Below, piece by piece: positions 1 through 9,219 of a DNA stretch of 64,000 bases. Position numbers and translations under genes: made by a program. The DNA lies in the NCBI GenBank assembly GCA_964573295.1, contig CAZNJE010000001.1:165035-229034 (forward strand), given 5' to 3'. Source of the DNA: CAYQJL01 sp964573295 (GTDB taxonomy: Bacteria; Eisenbacteria; RBG-16-71-46; CAIMUX01; WJJG01). A model generated the notes under the pieces. The model made no database searches. It was not told the origin of the DNA and was given only the letters and a program-made list of their open reading frames with translations. The stretch's first letter is position 1, and each line of letters opens with the position of its first letter.

Positions 1-102
1 GGTGACGGGCACGGCCTCTCGGTAGCTATGCTTATCTTTCATCTTGATCCTCCTCAAGCTCGATCCGTTGGTTTGATCCGTTCGATACCAAGAGAGGTCT
101 GT

Positions 103-750
103 CTACGGTACGAACCGAGGGGTCGGGCGCAGAATGCTGAACAGATTGTCGAACCACACATTCGTGCCCATGGCGGCGCAGCCGCCCGTTCCTTGGGTAT
201 GTGTGCCATCGGTCGCGGTGATCACCGGCAGGCCGTTGACGCACGCCTTGTGCTCGTCACCCTGCATTTCCACACGCATCGTGTACCATGTGTTGGAGGA
301 GTAGCTGTACGGTTCCGAAGCCAGTTCCGTATAGACGCCGTCTTCACACTTGATGAGTTTGGCCGTCGTGAGACCGGACAACACGAACAGGTAGTAGTTG
401 CCGGGGTTGCTCAGACGGTAGACCAGGCCGAACTCGTTCGATCCGCCTCCCTTGTGTTGCACGCAGGCCTGGAGGATCGTATCCGTCCACGAGGTACCCG
501 AAGAGGCGTAGGCCAAGCACCAGTCGCTGCCCCCGTTGTCGAGGGATTCCAGACAGGTGTCGCCGTTGCCCGGCACCCACATGTCGACCGGCATGCGGAC
601 CAACCCGCCCATGTAGCCGTTCGTGAAGCCGGAGTAGAAGAACCGGGGCCAAAGCTGGTCTGCGCACGGTTCCATCGCCGTGGCCGCATGCACCACGCCA
701 AAGAAGAGGGCAATACCGAGCAGGGCGGTGAGGACGCGGGATCGCTTCAT
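103..750 (-). CDS. Secreted concanavalin/LamG-like protein of unknown function
   Basis: About 215 residues. The start is the ATG at 750, chosen because an AGGAGG-type ribosome site lies about 8 bases upstream; an upstream in-frame start exists but lacks such a site. Residues 1-25 form a signal peptide (KRSR, then a hydrophobic stretch ending ATAM). The mature part has scattered aromatic strands such as FFYSGF, NYYLFV and WYTMRVEMQG, and ends with FDNLF. This strand pattern is typical of jelly-roll LamG/DUF1080-like folds, where a WY-MRVE strand and a late DNL/DDL motif recur. I see no catalytic motif, so it is probably a binding or structural exoprotein. It faces the same way as the next secreted gene but is separated from it by about 250 bases. 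Confidence 0.72.
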   Translation of the reverse strand: MKRSRVLTALLGIALFFGVVHAATAMEPCADQLWPRFFYSGFTNGYMGGLVRMPVDMWVPGNGDTCLESLDNGGSDWCLAYASSGTSWTDTILQACVQHKGGGSNEFGLVYRLSNPGNYYLFVLSGLTTAKLIKCEDGVYTELASEPYSYSSNTWYTMRVEMQGDEHKACVNGLPVITATDGTHTQGTGGCAAMGTNVWFDNLFSILRPTPRFVP

Positions 751-1003
751 GGCGGAATCCTCCTTTTGCTGGATGTCACTAGCAGTAGACGCCATGGGAT
801 TGGCCGGGCAAGGTGTGCACCATCGATGAAATCACAGCCACACAATCCCAAAATAATCTGGCTGGGCGGAAGGAGAGCTGTTCGTGTACGCTCGTTCACC
901 TTCATCGCCCACAGGGCCAGTAATCACAATCGAACGCTCAAGCTATAACTCAAATTCGGGGATTTGCAAAGCCCTTTTCCTCACAGGTGCGGAGCGTACA
1001 GTT

Positions 1004-2848
1004 TTAGCGAATGCGTAACCAACCGCGGGTGGCCAGCGTGCCCCGCGCATCCCTCACACGCGCCCAGTAGAACCCGGCGCTCAAGCGGTGCGATCGTACA
1101 CGGCCATCCCACCGGTAGCTCCCACCGCTCAAGTCGACGGCCCGGCGAAGGAGAAGGCGGCCATCGACATCGAGAATCTCCAGCCATCCGGTTCCCTGCG
1201 GCTCGGCGGGTGATCCGGCATCTCCGCGTCCCCAGCTCAGCGTTACCTGCCCGCGGGTGGGTACCGGGTGGGCGCGCAGCGTGAAGGCCGGCGAGAGGTG
1301 TGAGACCGGTTGCTTCACCCCGGCCACCGTAAGGTCCATCGGAATCCAGCGCATCGACCAGTGCGTGGCCCCAGTCAGAAATGCGCCCAGGACCGCGTGA
1401 GGCTCCTGTGCGGCATCGGCGACCGAGAGTTCCCAGTAGAGCTGATCGGCTTCAGGCGTCCCCTCTGGATCGGGTAGCCCTCCCAGCGGCCCCGGAGCCA
1501 GCGGGGGTAAAGAGGGCAGCTCGAGCATGCCCGTTCCCGCCGGAGCGTAGAGGCGCCAGAGGGCAGTCGTGGGCACACTGGTGTTCTCGGGATCGATCGG
1601 CCGCAACCCGAGTACCGACCGCGTCCAGGTCGGCGGAGGATTCACGCCCGGCTGCGAAGGATCCGACCACTGCAGCGTGCGGCCGTCCTGGAGAAGGTCC
1701 GGCACGAGGAACCAGGAATCGAGCATCTCGGTGTGCGGTAGCGCGAAACCGTCACGTTCCATGATGCCCGAGGCGAACTCCAAGGCCGCGGAGCTGTCGG
1801 CGTAGGCGCCCACCACCACGCTCACCGCATCGCTCATATCGCCGGCCGGATCACAGCCGGCCAGGGTGTAGGTCGTGCCTTCGGCGATACGGCCCTCCCG
1901 CACGCCGTAGCCGACGATCCGTTCATCGGCGCCCGCACCGATGAGGCCGCCCGATGCGGCCAGCAGATTACTGCCGGCCGGCACCCCGACGAACTCGGCC
2001 GTGATGGCATTGCTGAGCGTGAGATCGGAAGCGATCGACAGGTTCATCGGACCGCTGACCATCACATCCCGCTCCACACCGAGTTCGCGAATCTCGATGT
2101 CATCCAGATCGGCACCGGCGATCAGGTCATCGATGGAGATGCGCCCGCTCACGCTGCTGAAGGTCGTGGGACGGTCACCGGCCACATCCAGACGCCAAGG
2201 ACTCTTCGAGAAGGTGAAGATGTAGTACTCGGTCTGGTTCGGGAGGTAGGAGTTCTCCGGAAGCTCCACCTCACCGATCACCGGAAACCCGACCATCTCG
2301 GTACCGAAACTGAAGGTCGCCCGGTCACCGAGAATGAACTCGGACGGAGATACCGCCGGCAACACGAGGGCGGCGTCGAGATAGCCGTCATTGTTCGTCG
2401 TCGAGATGCCGGAGATATCGCCCTCGACATGCGTGATCGTGCCGCCCATCGTAGGATCGATCGTGGGCGGGAAGAGCGGAAAGCTCACCTCGTTCGCGGC
2501 GGCCTGGTACAGGGTCGTATGGCCGTATCCCTCCGCGGCCACCGTCACGGTCTGGGGACCGCTGAGCGCCGGATCGTCGAAGGAAATCGTGCCGCCGGGA
2601 CCGGTGAAACCGTAGTTGCCCGCGAACGGTTCACCCGAGCGGGACCCGACCAGGACGAACGCCCCCTCGAGGGGGGCCCCGGTCTGCCCGTCGATGGCCG
2701 ACACCGTAAGGCTCTCCGCCCCGGCCGGTGCTGCGACGCACAGGACGGCAAAAAGCAGGCCGGCAATCGCGACGCGCACCTTGGCTGGAACCTCAAGCCG
2801 GGGGCATTGGGCCAGAGAGGGAACCTGGGCGGTCAGGCTTGGTTTCAT
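1004..2848 (-). CDS. Secreted protein with carboxypeptidase-regulatory-like and FlgD-like domains
   Basis: About 614 residues. The start is the ATG at 2848, preceded by AAGGGGAG; the open frame extends upstream to 2992 but without a ribosome site. A signal peptide covers roughly residues 1-45 (AIAGLLFAVLCVAAPAGA). A carboxypeptidase-regulatory-like Ig domain follows (LTVSAIDGQTGAPLEGAFV). The middle is long, beta-rich and unassigned. The last 80 residues look like a FlgD-type Ig domain (VTLSWGRG, LEILDVDGRLL, SAGFYWARV). This C-terminal domain recurs in two other exported proteins of this window and probably serves as a surface retention or sorting module. The function of the middle part is unknown. 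Confidence 0.75.
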   Translation of the reverse strand: MKPSLTAQVPSLAQCPRLEVPAKVRVAIAGLLFAVLCVAAPAGAESLTVSAIDGQTGAPLEGAFVLVGSRSGEPFAGNYGFTGPGGTISFDDPALSGPQTVTVAAEGYGHTTLYQAAANEVSFPLFPPTIDPTMGGTITHVEGDISGISTTNNDGYLDAALVLPAVSPSEFILGDRATFSFGTEMVGFPVIGEVELPENSYLPNQTEYYIFTFSKSPWRLDVAGDRPTTFSSVSGRISIDDLIAGADLDDIEIRELGVERDVMVSGPMNLSIASDLTLSNAITAEFVGVPAGSNLLAASGGLIGAGADERIVGYGVREGRIAEGTTYTLAGCDPAGDMSDAVSVVVGAYADSSAALEFASGIMERDGFALPHTEMLDSWFLVPDLLQDGRTLQWSDPSQPGVNPPPTWTRSVLGLRPIDPENTSVPTTALWRLYAPAGTGMLELPSLPPLAPGPLGGLPDPEGTPEADQLYWELSVADAAQEPHAVLGAFLTGATHWSMRWIPMDLTVAGVKQPVSHLSPAFTLRAHPVPTRGQVTLSWGRGDAGSPAEPQGTGWLEILDVDGRLLLRRAVDLSGGSYRWDGRVRSHRLSAGFYWARVRDARGTLATRGWLRIR

Positions 2849-3115
2849 CGGTGCACTCCCCTTCGGTGAGTCCGGCGGTTTCGGCCAGGGATCCCCAGGC
2901 CGGGCTGCTCCATCTCCAGGGCAATGATAGCATATCCAGCGCAACGATAGCATACTGGGGGGAATCGGCGTGACCCGGCCGCGCCCGGTCACCTATCATG
3001 ATCCGGCTGTCGTCAGGTTCCGTCGTCGATCGTGGTTGTGCTCTTGGGCGGGCACGGTCATCCATCGTGGTTCGGCTCCGGCCGGGCCCACTCGAATCCA
3101 AGGAGGACACGAGCG

Positions 3116-4012
3116 GTGAGCCATCTCACGCTTCACTGGAAGGCCGCACGGCCCTTTTCGCTTCCGGCTTCGGTGATCCCCGCTCTGCTGGGCGGCACCG
3201 TGGCGGTCCTGCATGCGGACGCAACTCTTAATGTGATGCACTTCCTCCTGGCGGCGATCGGGGCCGCGTGCGTGCATGCCGCGGCGAATCTGCTAAGCGA
3301 CCACTACGACTACGCCAAGGGGGTCGATCGCACCGACACGGTCGGCGCCTCCCGGGGCATGCTCGTCACCGGACGGATGAGCTCGCGCGAAGTCCTACGC
3401 GAATCGCTCGTTCTGTGGACCGTCTCGGCGCTCATCGCGGCCTACTTCGTTTGGAAGGTCGGCTTCGTCCTGCTTCCACTCATCGCGGGCGGGCTTCTCC
3501 TGGGGACGGGCTACACGGCGGCGCCGAGCCAGCTCAAGTACCGAGCCCTCGGTGACGTGGCCGTCTTCATGGCATTTGGAGTGGGGATCACCGTGGGCGC
3601 CTATGTAGTTCAGACCGGCAGCTTGAGCTGGACGCCGGTAGCCTATAGCCTGCCGATGGGATTTCTGATCGCGGCCATTCTGCATGGGAACAACCTGCGC
3701 GACATCGAGAGCGACCGCCGGGCGGGCATCCGCACCCTGGCGATGCTGCTCGGTCCCCGGGGAGCCCGCCTGGCCTATGCCGGCATGCTGGCAGCAGCCT
3801 ACCTGAGCGTGATCGCGTCGGTGGCGGCCGGATGGATCTCGCCGGTGGGTCTGCTCTGCCTGCTCACCTTGCCGCTGGCCGCGGGGGCCGTGCGCATCGT
3901 GATGGCCGGCGGCCCGCCGCTGATCGTGATCGACATGCGCACGGCCCAGCTCCAGACGGCATTCGGGCTGCTACTGATCCTGGGGATCGTGGGGCAGTCG
4001 ATTCTGCGGTAG
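3116..4012 (+). CDS. menA: MenA/UbiA-family prenyltransferase
   Basis: About 298 residues, multi-pass membrane. The start is the GTG at 3116, eight to nine bases after AGGAGG at 3102-3107; the open frame reaches back to 3032. The first metal/diphosphate motif is NLLSDHYDYAKGVD and the second is NNLRDIESDRRAGIRTLA, both typical of 1,4-dihydroxy-2-naphthoate polyprenyltransferase. The family joins a polyprenyl diphosphate to an aromatic acceptor in the inner membrane; in the MenA case this makes demethylmenaquinone. No other menaquinone gene is in the window, so the exact acceptor is inferred from the motifs only. Confidence 0.88.
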   Translation: MSHLTLHWKAARPFSLPASVIPALLGGTVAVLHADATLNVMHFLLAAIGAACVHAAANLLSDHYDYAKGVDRTDTVGASRGMLVTGRMSSREVLRESLVLWTVSALIAAYFVWKVGFVLLPLIAGGLLLGTGYTAAPSQLKYRALGDVAVFMAFGVGITVGAYVVQTGSLSWTPVAYSLPMGFLIAAILHGNNLRDIESDRRAGIRTLAMLLGPRGARLAYAGMLAAAYLSVIASVAAGWISPVGLLCLLTLPLAAGAVRIVMAGGPPLIVIDMRTAQLQTAFGLLLILGIVGQSILR

Positions 4013-4110
4013 ATGAACCGATCATTGTTTCGCCGAGATGAGCTGAAACGAGTGGATGCGGCCACGCATCGGCACTGGACACCCCAGGCCGACAGGCTCG
4101 AGGAGGAGTT

Positions 4111-6069
4111 TTGAGAAAGCGGACCACCACGTTCGGGCAGTTCACTGCCGGCCTCTTGGCTGCCGGCATCTTGGCCGCCGGCTTCCTGACCATGCTCGTG
4201 CTCTTCACCGGATGCGAGCGTGAGGCCGAACCGCCGAAAGTCTTGATCGTGGGCGTCGACGCCGCCGACTGGAAGATCATGCGGCCGCTACTGGAGCAAG
4301 GACGGCTGCCCCATTTCCAGCATCTGATCGAAACCGGAGCCCACGGCCCGCTCTGGAGCCTCGAGCCGATGATCTCGCCGCTCATCTGGACCACGATCGC
4401 CACCGGCAAGGGTCCCGACGTCCACGGGATACTGGACTTCACGATGCCCGATCCGGGTACCGGTGATCCGATCGTCGTGTCAAGCAACGTCCGCCAGTCG
4501 AAGGCCTTCTGGAACATCCTGTCCGACCGGGGCATCAAGACGGCCGTCATTGGCTGGTGGGCCACCTGGCCCGCTGAACCGGTCAACGGCATCATCGTCT
4601 CCGACCGGATCGGTTCGCACGCGTTCATTCCAGCGGCCGAAGCCAAGCAGGATCTCGTCTACCCGCCCGAGATGACCGAGGAGATCCTCGCGCTGACCGG
4701 TGATCCCAACGCAGTTCCCTACGAGGTCGCGCGCCGGTTCATCGACGTCACGCCCGAGGAGTACGCCGCGGCACCGGAACTCGACTACAGCGATCCGATC
4801 TCCCACTTTCGCCACATGTATCAAACGATGTCGGACTATGCCGCCATCTCGGCTCACCTGGCGGAGACGAAATCCCCGGAGGTCCTGGCCGTCTATTTCG
4901 AGGGCGTGGACACGGCCGGGCACATGTACATGCGTTACGCGCCCCCGGACTATCCCTTCACCACGCCCGAGCAGCGTGAGAGCTACGGCGGCGCGGTGGA
5001 CGCATTCTACGAGTACCAGGATCAGATCCTGGGGGATCTGTTGGCACTCACCGACGAGAACACTCATGTCTTCGTCGTGTCCGATCACGGGTTCAAGAGC
5101 GGGCAAGAGCGTCCCATCGAGAGGAGCGATGAGGTCGACTACGCGACCGCCGCCACCTGGCATCGCATGCAGGGCGTCATCATCATGAAGGGCCCGCTGG
5201 TGCGCGCAAAGCGCACCGAGAGCGATCCACCGGCGATCTACGGTGGGGCATCCGTGTTCGACATCACCCCCACGCTGCTGACCCTGCTGGGCCTTCCGGT
5301 GGGCGAGGACATGGAAGGCGCGGTGCTGACCGAGATGCTGACCACGGTCCAGGTGGACTCGATCCCCTCCTATGAGGACGAGGTCTGGCGCGAGAACCGG
5401 CTCGAGGCCAGCACGCACCTACAAGGGATCGACGCGGAGATGAAGGAGAAGCTTCGCTCGCTGGGCTATATCGGAACCGACGAGGACGATGAGGCCCTGT
5501 CACTACGCGGGCAATGGAGTCTGGCCGACTACTACATCTTCCGCGAACGCTACGAGGACGCCGCGCGTGAACTCCGCGCCCTCATGGACCGGGCCCCCGA
5601 TTGGGCCGAGCCCTACTACCACATGGGCCTCGTCTACATGCGGCAGCAGGCCCATCCGAAAGCCCGCGAGATGTTCGAGAAGGCCCTGGAACTCGATCCC
5701 GAGAAGAACCCGGCCCGCATGAACCTGGCCTTCATCTACCGGGAACTGGGCAATCGCCGCAAAGCACTCGAGATCCTGGAAGAGGCCAAGCGGATTCAGC
5801 CACGCCACGTGGGCACGCGGATCAACCAGGGCATGCTCTACAAGGAGATGCGCCAGTACGAGCAGGCCATCGGTTGCTTCGAGGAAGCGCTCGAGCTCGA
5901 CCAGACCAGCCATCCGGCACTGGTGCAGCTGGCCATGACCTACGAGCTGCTCAAGGATCTCGAGACCGCGATAGGCTACTGGGATCGGGCGCTGCAGGTG
6001 CGACCCAGCGACCAGCGCGCGCAAAACCGCCTGCAACAGGCCCGCCAGATGCTGGAGTCGCAAGACTGA
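4111..6069 (+). CDS. Lipoprotein: alkaline-phosphatase-superfamily phosphodiesterase fused to TPR repeats
   Basis: 652 residues. The start is a TTG at 4111 directly after AGGAGGAG. A signal peptide ends in the lipobox LFTGC near residue 35, so the protein is probably a membrane-anchored periplasmic lipoprotein. Residues about 43-430 are a type I phosphodiesterase/nucleotide pyrophosphatase domain: VGVDAADW (metal Asp), LIWTTIATGK (nucleophile Thr), DTAGHMY, VVSDHGF and TWHRMQG supply the two-metal site. Residues about 460-640 hold around five TPR units. The substrate is unknown; homologues with this layout are called alkaline phosphatase family proteins. The stop overlaps the start of the next gene by one base, so the two are probably co-translated. 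Confidence 0.87.
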   Translation: MRKRTTTFGQFTAGLLAAGILAAGFLTMLVLFTGCEREAEPPKVLIVGVDAADWKIMRPLLEQGRLPHFQHLIETGAHGPLWSLEPMISPLIWTTIATGKGPDVHGILDFTMPDPGTGDPIVVSSNVRQSKAFWNILSDRGIKTAVIGWWATWPAEPVNGIIVSDRIGSHAFIPAAEAKQDLVYPPEMTEEILALTGDPNAVPYEVARRFIDVTPEEYAAAPELDYSDPISHFRHMYQTMSDYAAISAHLAETKSPEVLAVYFEGVDTAGHMYMRYAPPDYPFTTPEQRESYGGAVDAFYEYQDQILGDLLALTDENTHVFVVSDHGFKSGQERPIERSDEVDYATAATWHRMQGVIIMKGPLVRAKRTESDPPAIYGGASVFDITPTLLTLLGLPVGEDMEGAVLTEMLTTVQVDSIPSYEDEVWRENRLEASTHLQGIDAEMKEKLRSLGYIGTDEDDEALSLRGQWSLADYYIFRERYEDAARELRALMDRAPDWAEPYYHMGLVYMRQQAHPKAREMFEKALELDPEKNPARMNLAFIYRELGNRRKALEILEEAKRIQPRHVGTRINQGMLYKEMRQYEQAIGCFEEALELDQTSHPALVQLAMTYELLKDLETAIGYWDRALQVRPSDQRAQNRLQQARQMLESQD

Positions 6070-6554
6070 TGCGACCCGCACGCACCATCATTGGCGTCAT
6101 GGGCCCGAACGATTGCTCGCCCGAACAGGCCGAGACGGCCGCCCGGCTGGGTCGACTGATCGCGGAGGCCGGCCACACGCTGCTCTGCGGCGGGCGCGGC
6201 GGCGTCATGGAAGCCGCCGCGCGCGGGGCGCAGGAGGCCGGAGGGCTCACGATCGGCGTCCTCCCCGGCCACGACGCCACCGAAAGCCCGCCGAATCCCT
6301 ACATCGAGATCCCCATCTTCACGGGACTCTCCCACGCGAGGAACCTGATCAACGTGCTCACCGCGCAGGTCGTGGTGGCCGTCGGGGGGGCCTACGGAAC
6401 GCTCTCGGAGATCGCCTTGGCGCACAAATGTGGCAAGCCCGTGATCCTGCTCGATTCGTGGGAGTATCATCCCGCGGAGCCTTCCTTGGCCTCCGGCGCA
6501 CGTGTTGCCGATACTCCCGAGGATGCACTCGCCCTCATCGAGGAATTCGTGTAG
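6069..6554 (+). CDS. LOG-like (TIGR00725-type) Rossmann nucleotide-binding protein
   Basis: 161 residues. The ATG at 6069 overlaps the TGA of the upstream gene (TGATG), which fixes the start. The motifs GVMGPND, LLCGGRGGVMEAAARGAQEAGG, GLSHARN and VVVAVGGAYGTLSEIALA match the TIGR00725 branch of the LOG/DprA-like superfamily. In the LOG branch PGGxGTxxE is the phosphoribohydrolase motif; here it reads VGGAYGTLSE, so nucleotide binding is likely but enzyme activity is uncertain. It sits between the phosphodiesterase and the DUF6754 cluster in one co-directional run. Confidence 0.85.
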   Translation: MRPARTIIGVMGPNDCSPEQAETAARLGRLIAEAGHTLLCGGRGGVMEAAARGAQEAGGLTIGVLPGHDATESPPNPYIEIPIFTGLSHARNLINVLTAQVVVAVGGAYGTLSEIALAHKCGKPVILLDSWEYHPAEPSLASGARVADTPEDALALIEEFV

Positions 6555-6653
6555 GCTGCAACCGAATTTCGCCGGAGACGAACCAGTCGCCTCACGGGAC
6601 GGTCGGCCGGGTCCCCTTGACCCGAACCGGCCACCCGGACAGGGAGATTCCGC

Positions 6654-7459
6654 ATGACACCGGAAACCTGGTACGACCCGACTCGCGTCGGCGCACCCCT
6701 CATTCTCGTCCTGGTCTTCTCGGCCCTGGTCCTGATCTTCACCGACCGATCACGGCGGGGCCACCAGCTCTTCATCCGGCTGATTCCGGGCATCGCGGCC
6801 ATGGAAGAGGCCGTCGGGCGCGCCACCGAGCTGGGCCGCAAGGTGTTCTAACTTCCCGGAGGTGGCACGCTCGATGACATCCAGACCATCGCGAGNNNNN
6901 NNNNNTCGCGAGTCTGGCGGTTCTCCGGCACGTGGCGACCTTGACCGCGCGCTACACCGTCGACCTCGAAGTGCTCAACAAGGATCCCCTCGCCTATGCA
7001 GCCACCCGCGAGACGGTGCAGGAAGCCTACCTCGAGGCCGGCCGCCCCGACCTCTTCACCAACGACGTGGTGAGCTACGTGACCTACGACCAATTCGCCT
7101 ACACCGCCTCGGTCACCGGCATGATGGTCCGCGAGCGGCCCGCCGCGAACTTCCTGATCGGCGCTTTCCACGCCGAGTCGCTCCTGCTGGCCGAGACCGG
7201 GCAGACCACCGGCGCCATCCAGATCGCCGGCACGGCCGAGGTCGCCCAGCTGCCCTTCTTCGCGGTCGTCTGCGACTACACCTTGATCGGCGAAGAGCTC
7301 TTCGCGGCAGGCGCCTACCTGTCCCAGGAGCCCGCGATGCTGGGAAGCATCAAGGGGCAGGACTTCACCAAGGCCGGCCTGATCATCGTCATCGTGGCGG
7401 GCGTGCTGCTCGAGATCGCCGGCGTGCACTGGATGCGCGACTTCATGCACATCAACTGA
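6654..7459 (+). CDS. DUF6754 membrane protein, interrupted by assembly gap and an in-frame TAA
   Basis: The first part (6654-6851) encodes an N-terminal TM segment (APLILVLVFSALVLIF) and IPGIAAMEEAVGRATELGRKVF. It then meets a TAA at 6849-6851, but the frame continues as LPGGGTLDDIQTIAS up to the gap. After the gap the frame resumes as LAVLRHVATLTARYTVDLEV and ends at 7459 with AETGQTTGAIQIAG, ACDYTLIG-like and LGSIKGQD motifs and a C-terminal TM. Both halves match one DUF6754 protein. Removing the ten Ns and one copy of the seven-base overlap TCGCGAG restores one frame of about 262 codons. The TAA falls where I recall family members having Tyr (VLYVPG-like), so a one-base change from TAC/TAT is the simplest explanation. 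Start ATG 6654 follows GGGAGATTCCGC. Confidence 0.82.
6896..6905. other. Assembly gap (10 N), flanked by a 7-base repeat
   Basis: Ten Ns. The bases just before (6889-6895) and just after (6906-6912) are both TCGCGAG. Collapsing the repeat joins the DUF6754 gene in frame exactly, so the true gap length is probably minus seven rather than plus ten. Confidence 0.9.
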
Positions 7460-7466
7460 TCGGATC

Positions 7467-7494
7467 CGCGGGCCCCCTGCTGCGGGGCCCCGCG
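7467..7494. other. Strong GC hairpin between cluster genes
   Basis: CGCGGGCCCC (7467-7476) faces GGGGCCCCGCG (7484-7494) across a seven-base loop, with one bulged C. It lies 8 bases after the DUF6754 stop and just before the next gene. There is no T-run, so an mRNA stabiliser or processing site is more likely than a terminator. Confidence 0.5.
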
Positions 7495-7511
7495 AACACG
7501 GGAGGACGGGA

Positions 7512-8210
7512 ATGTTCTGGAAGGTTAGGCTGCCCTTGGTGCTGACCTTGCTGGTGGGGCTGGTGCCGATCGTGACCTTCTTCCTGACCGAGAAGGTACC
7601 GGGCGTAGCCTTCACTCGCGACTACGTGGAGCAGTACATGGTGATCATCGCCGGTTTCGCACTGCTCCTGGGCGTCGTGAACGTCATGCGGAGCAACATC
7701 CGCAAGATCGAGCAACGCAAGCAGGGCTGGCCGTTCGCCGTCAGCTTGCTGACCGGCCTCCTCGTCATGGGCGCTTTCGGGATCCTGAGTGCCATCGGGA
7801 CGGGCCCCTTCCAGGGAATTTTGAACGCCCCCGACGGCAGCGACACGCCGTTCTACTGGATGACCCGCAACCTGTTCAATCCGCTCCAGGCGGCGATGTT
7901 CAGTTTGCTGGCCTTCTACATCGCCTCTGCGGCGTTCCGGGCGTTCCGCGTGCGCAACGTGGAAGCCACGATCCTGTTGGTCGCCGCCTTCCTGGTCATG
8001 CTGGGCCGTACCCCCTTGGGTGAGTATGTCTTCAGCTGGGCACCGGGGGGGACCCGTTGGCTTCCCACGATCACAGACTGGATCATGACCGTTCCCAACA
8101 CCGCCGCGCAGCGCGGGATCATCATCGGCGCCGCCCTGGGCGCGGCGGCGCTTTCCTTGCGCGTGATCCTGGGCATCGAGCGTTCCTATCTGGGAATCCG
8201 CGGGAAGTAG
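7512..8210 (+). CDS. Multi-pass membrane protein, second gene of the DUF6754 cluster
   Basis: 232 residues; ATG 7512 follows GGAGGACGGGA. Around five to six hydrophobic spans are visible: RLPLVLTLLVGLVPIVTFFL, VIIAGFALLLGVVNV, LLTGLLVMGAFGILSAIG, AAMFSLLAFYIASAAF, ATILLVAAFLVMLG and GIIIGAALGAAALSLRVILG. A charged cytoplasmic-looking loop (RSNIRKIEQRKQ) separates spans two and three. I recognise no enzymatic motif. Tight spacing with the DUF6754 gene and the next two genes suggests subunits of one inner-membrane complex; this is inference from context. Confidence 0.82.
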   Translation: MFWKVRLPLVLTLLVGLVPIVTFFLTEKVPGVAFTRDYVEQYMVIIAGFALLLGVVNVMRSNIRKIEQRKQGWPFAVSLLTGLLVMGAFGILSAIGTGPFQGILNAPDGSDTPFYWMTRNLFNPLQAAMFSLLAFYIASAAFRAFRVRNVEATILLVAAFLVMLGRTPLGEYVFSWAPGGTRWLPTITDWIMTVPNTAAQRGIIIGAALGAAALSLRVILGIERSYLGIRGK

Positions 8211-8227
8211 ACCTGAGGAGGAAGACG

Positions 8228-9115
8228 GTGAGACTCGAGAGCCTTGTCAACATGGATCGGCGGATCGTCTATCTACTGATCGCGCTGGGTACGATCATTC
8301 CGATTCTGATTCCGATCGGATTTTCGGTCTCGACCACCGAGCCGGTACGGAACCTGTTCGAGAAGATCGAGACGCTGGGCCCCGATGATGTCGTCATGAT
8401 CTCCTTCGACTACGGTCCGACCACCGCGCCGGAGAACGCGCCGATGGCCAAGGCGGTCCTGCGGCATTGCTTCACCCGTGGCATCAAGGTGATCGTCGTG
8501 GCGCTCTTCCCGATCGGCGGAGCCACCATGGCCGGCGAGGCGCTCGAGGAGGTCCTCCCCGACTTCCCGCACCTGGAGCGCGGCGTGGACTACGTCAACC
8601 TGGGCTACAAGGACGGCGCTCAGGCCGCCATGAAACAGATGGGCGTGCGCATCGCCGGGGTGTTTCCCACCGATGCCCGGGGACGTCCGGTGGAAGAGCT
8701 GCCCCTGATGGCCGATGTCGCGAACTACGACAACGTGAGCTTGGTTTGCAGCTTCGCGACCAACGTGATCGGCGAGTGGTGGGCCAACCTGGTCAACGCG
8801 CAGTTCGGGGTGCCGGTGGCCGTCGGCTGTACGGCGGTTTCGGCGCCGAAGTACTACGCCTTCCTGGACTCCGGACAGATGATGGGCCTGCTCGGGGGGC
8901 TCAAGGGCGCGTCGGAGTACGAACGATTGCTCGTGGATGGCTATCCGGACCTGGCCCCGATCTACGGCCGGGCCGGGGAGTACACGGCCATGAAGGGCAT
9001 GGACGCCCAAACGGTCGATCACGCGATCATCATGGTCTTCATCCTGTTCGGCAACCTGATCTACTTCCTGATCCGCCGGCGGGATCGGAAGCTGGAGCAG
9101 GCGAAGACCGCCTAG
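8228..9115 (+). CDS. Membrane-anchored alpha/beta-domain protein, third gene of the DUF6754 cluster
   Basis: About 295 residues. The start is the GTG at 8228 after GAGGAGGAAG; an ATG at 8252 (MDRRIVY) is an alternative. There is one N-terminal TM (LLIALGTIIPILIPIGFSV) and one C-terminal TM (IIMVFILFGNLIYFLI) before a basic tail. Between them is a Rossmann-like region with alternating strands and helices: DVVMISFDYGP, GIKVIVVALFPIGG, GVDYVNLGYKDG, NVSLVCSFATN and PVAVGCTAVSAPKYY. The conserved-looking SAPKYYAFLDSGQ and LLGGLKGASEYE stretches suggest a ligand site, but I cannot assign a function. It lies 18 bases from the upstream gene. Confidence 0.8.
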   Translation: MRLESLVNMDRRIVYLLIALGTIIPILIPIGFSVSTTEPVRNLFEKIETLGPDDVVMISFDYGPTTAPENAPMAKAVLRHCFTRGIKVIVVALFPIGGATMAGEALEEVLPDFPHLERGVDYVNLGYKDGAQAAMKQMGVRIAGVFPTDARGRPVEELPLMADVANYDNVSLVCSFATNVIGEWWANLVNAQFGVPVAVGCTAVSAPKYYAFLDSGQMMGLLGGLKGASEYERLLVDGYPDLAPIYGRAGEYTAMKGMDAQTVDHAIIMVFILFGNLIYFLIRRRDRKLEQAKTA

Positions 9116-9219
9116 CGGGAGGTGCGTCCGTTGTGACCGAGGTCGCGGCCGAGGTCGCGGCCGGGGCCATCGAAACCGGATCATCAAGCCGAAGTCGTTG
9201 AGAGGAGTTGGAGGAGACG

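Noticed and set aside
28..948. A 306-codon open frame on the plus strand
   Set aside because: It runs antisense to the secreted LamG-like gene, which has a signal peptide and a good ribosome site. Its own product is low-complexity and Arg/His-rich, as expected of a shadow frame in GC-rich DNA.
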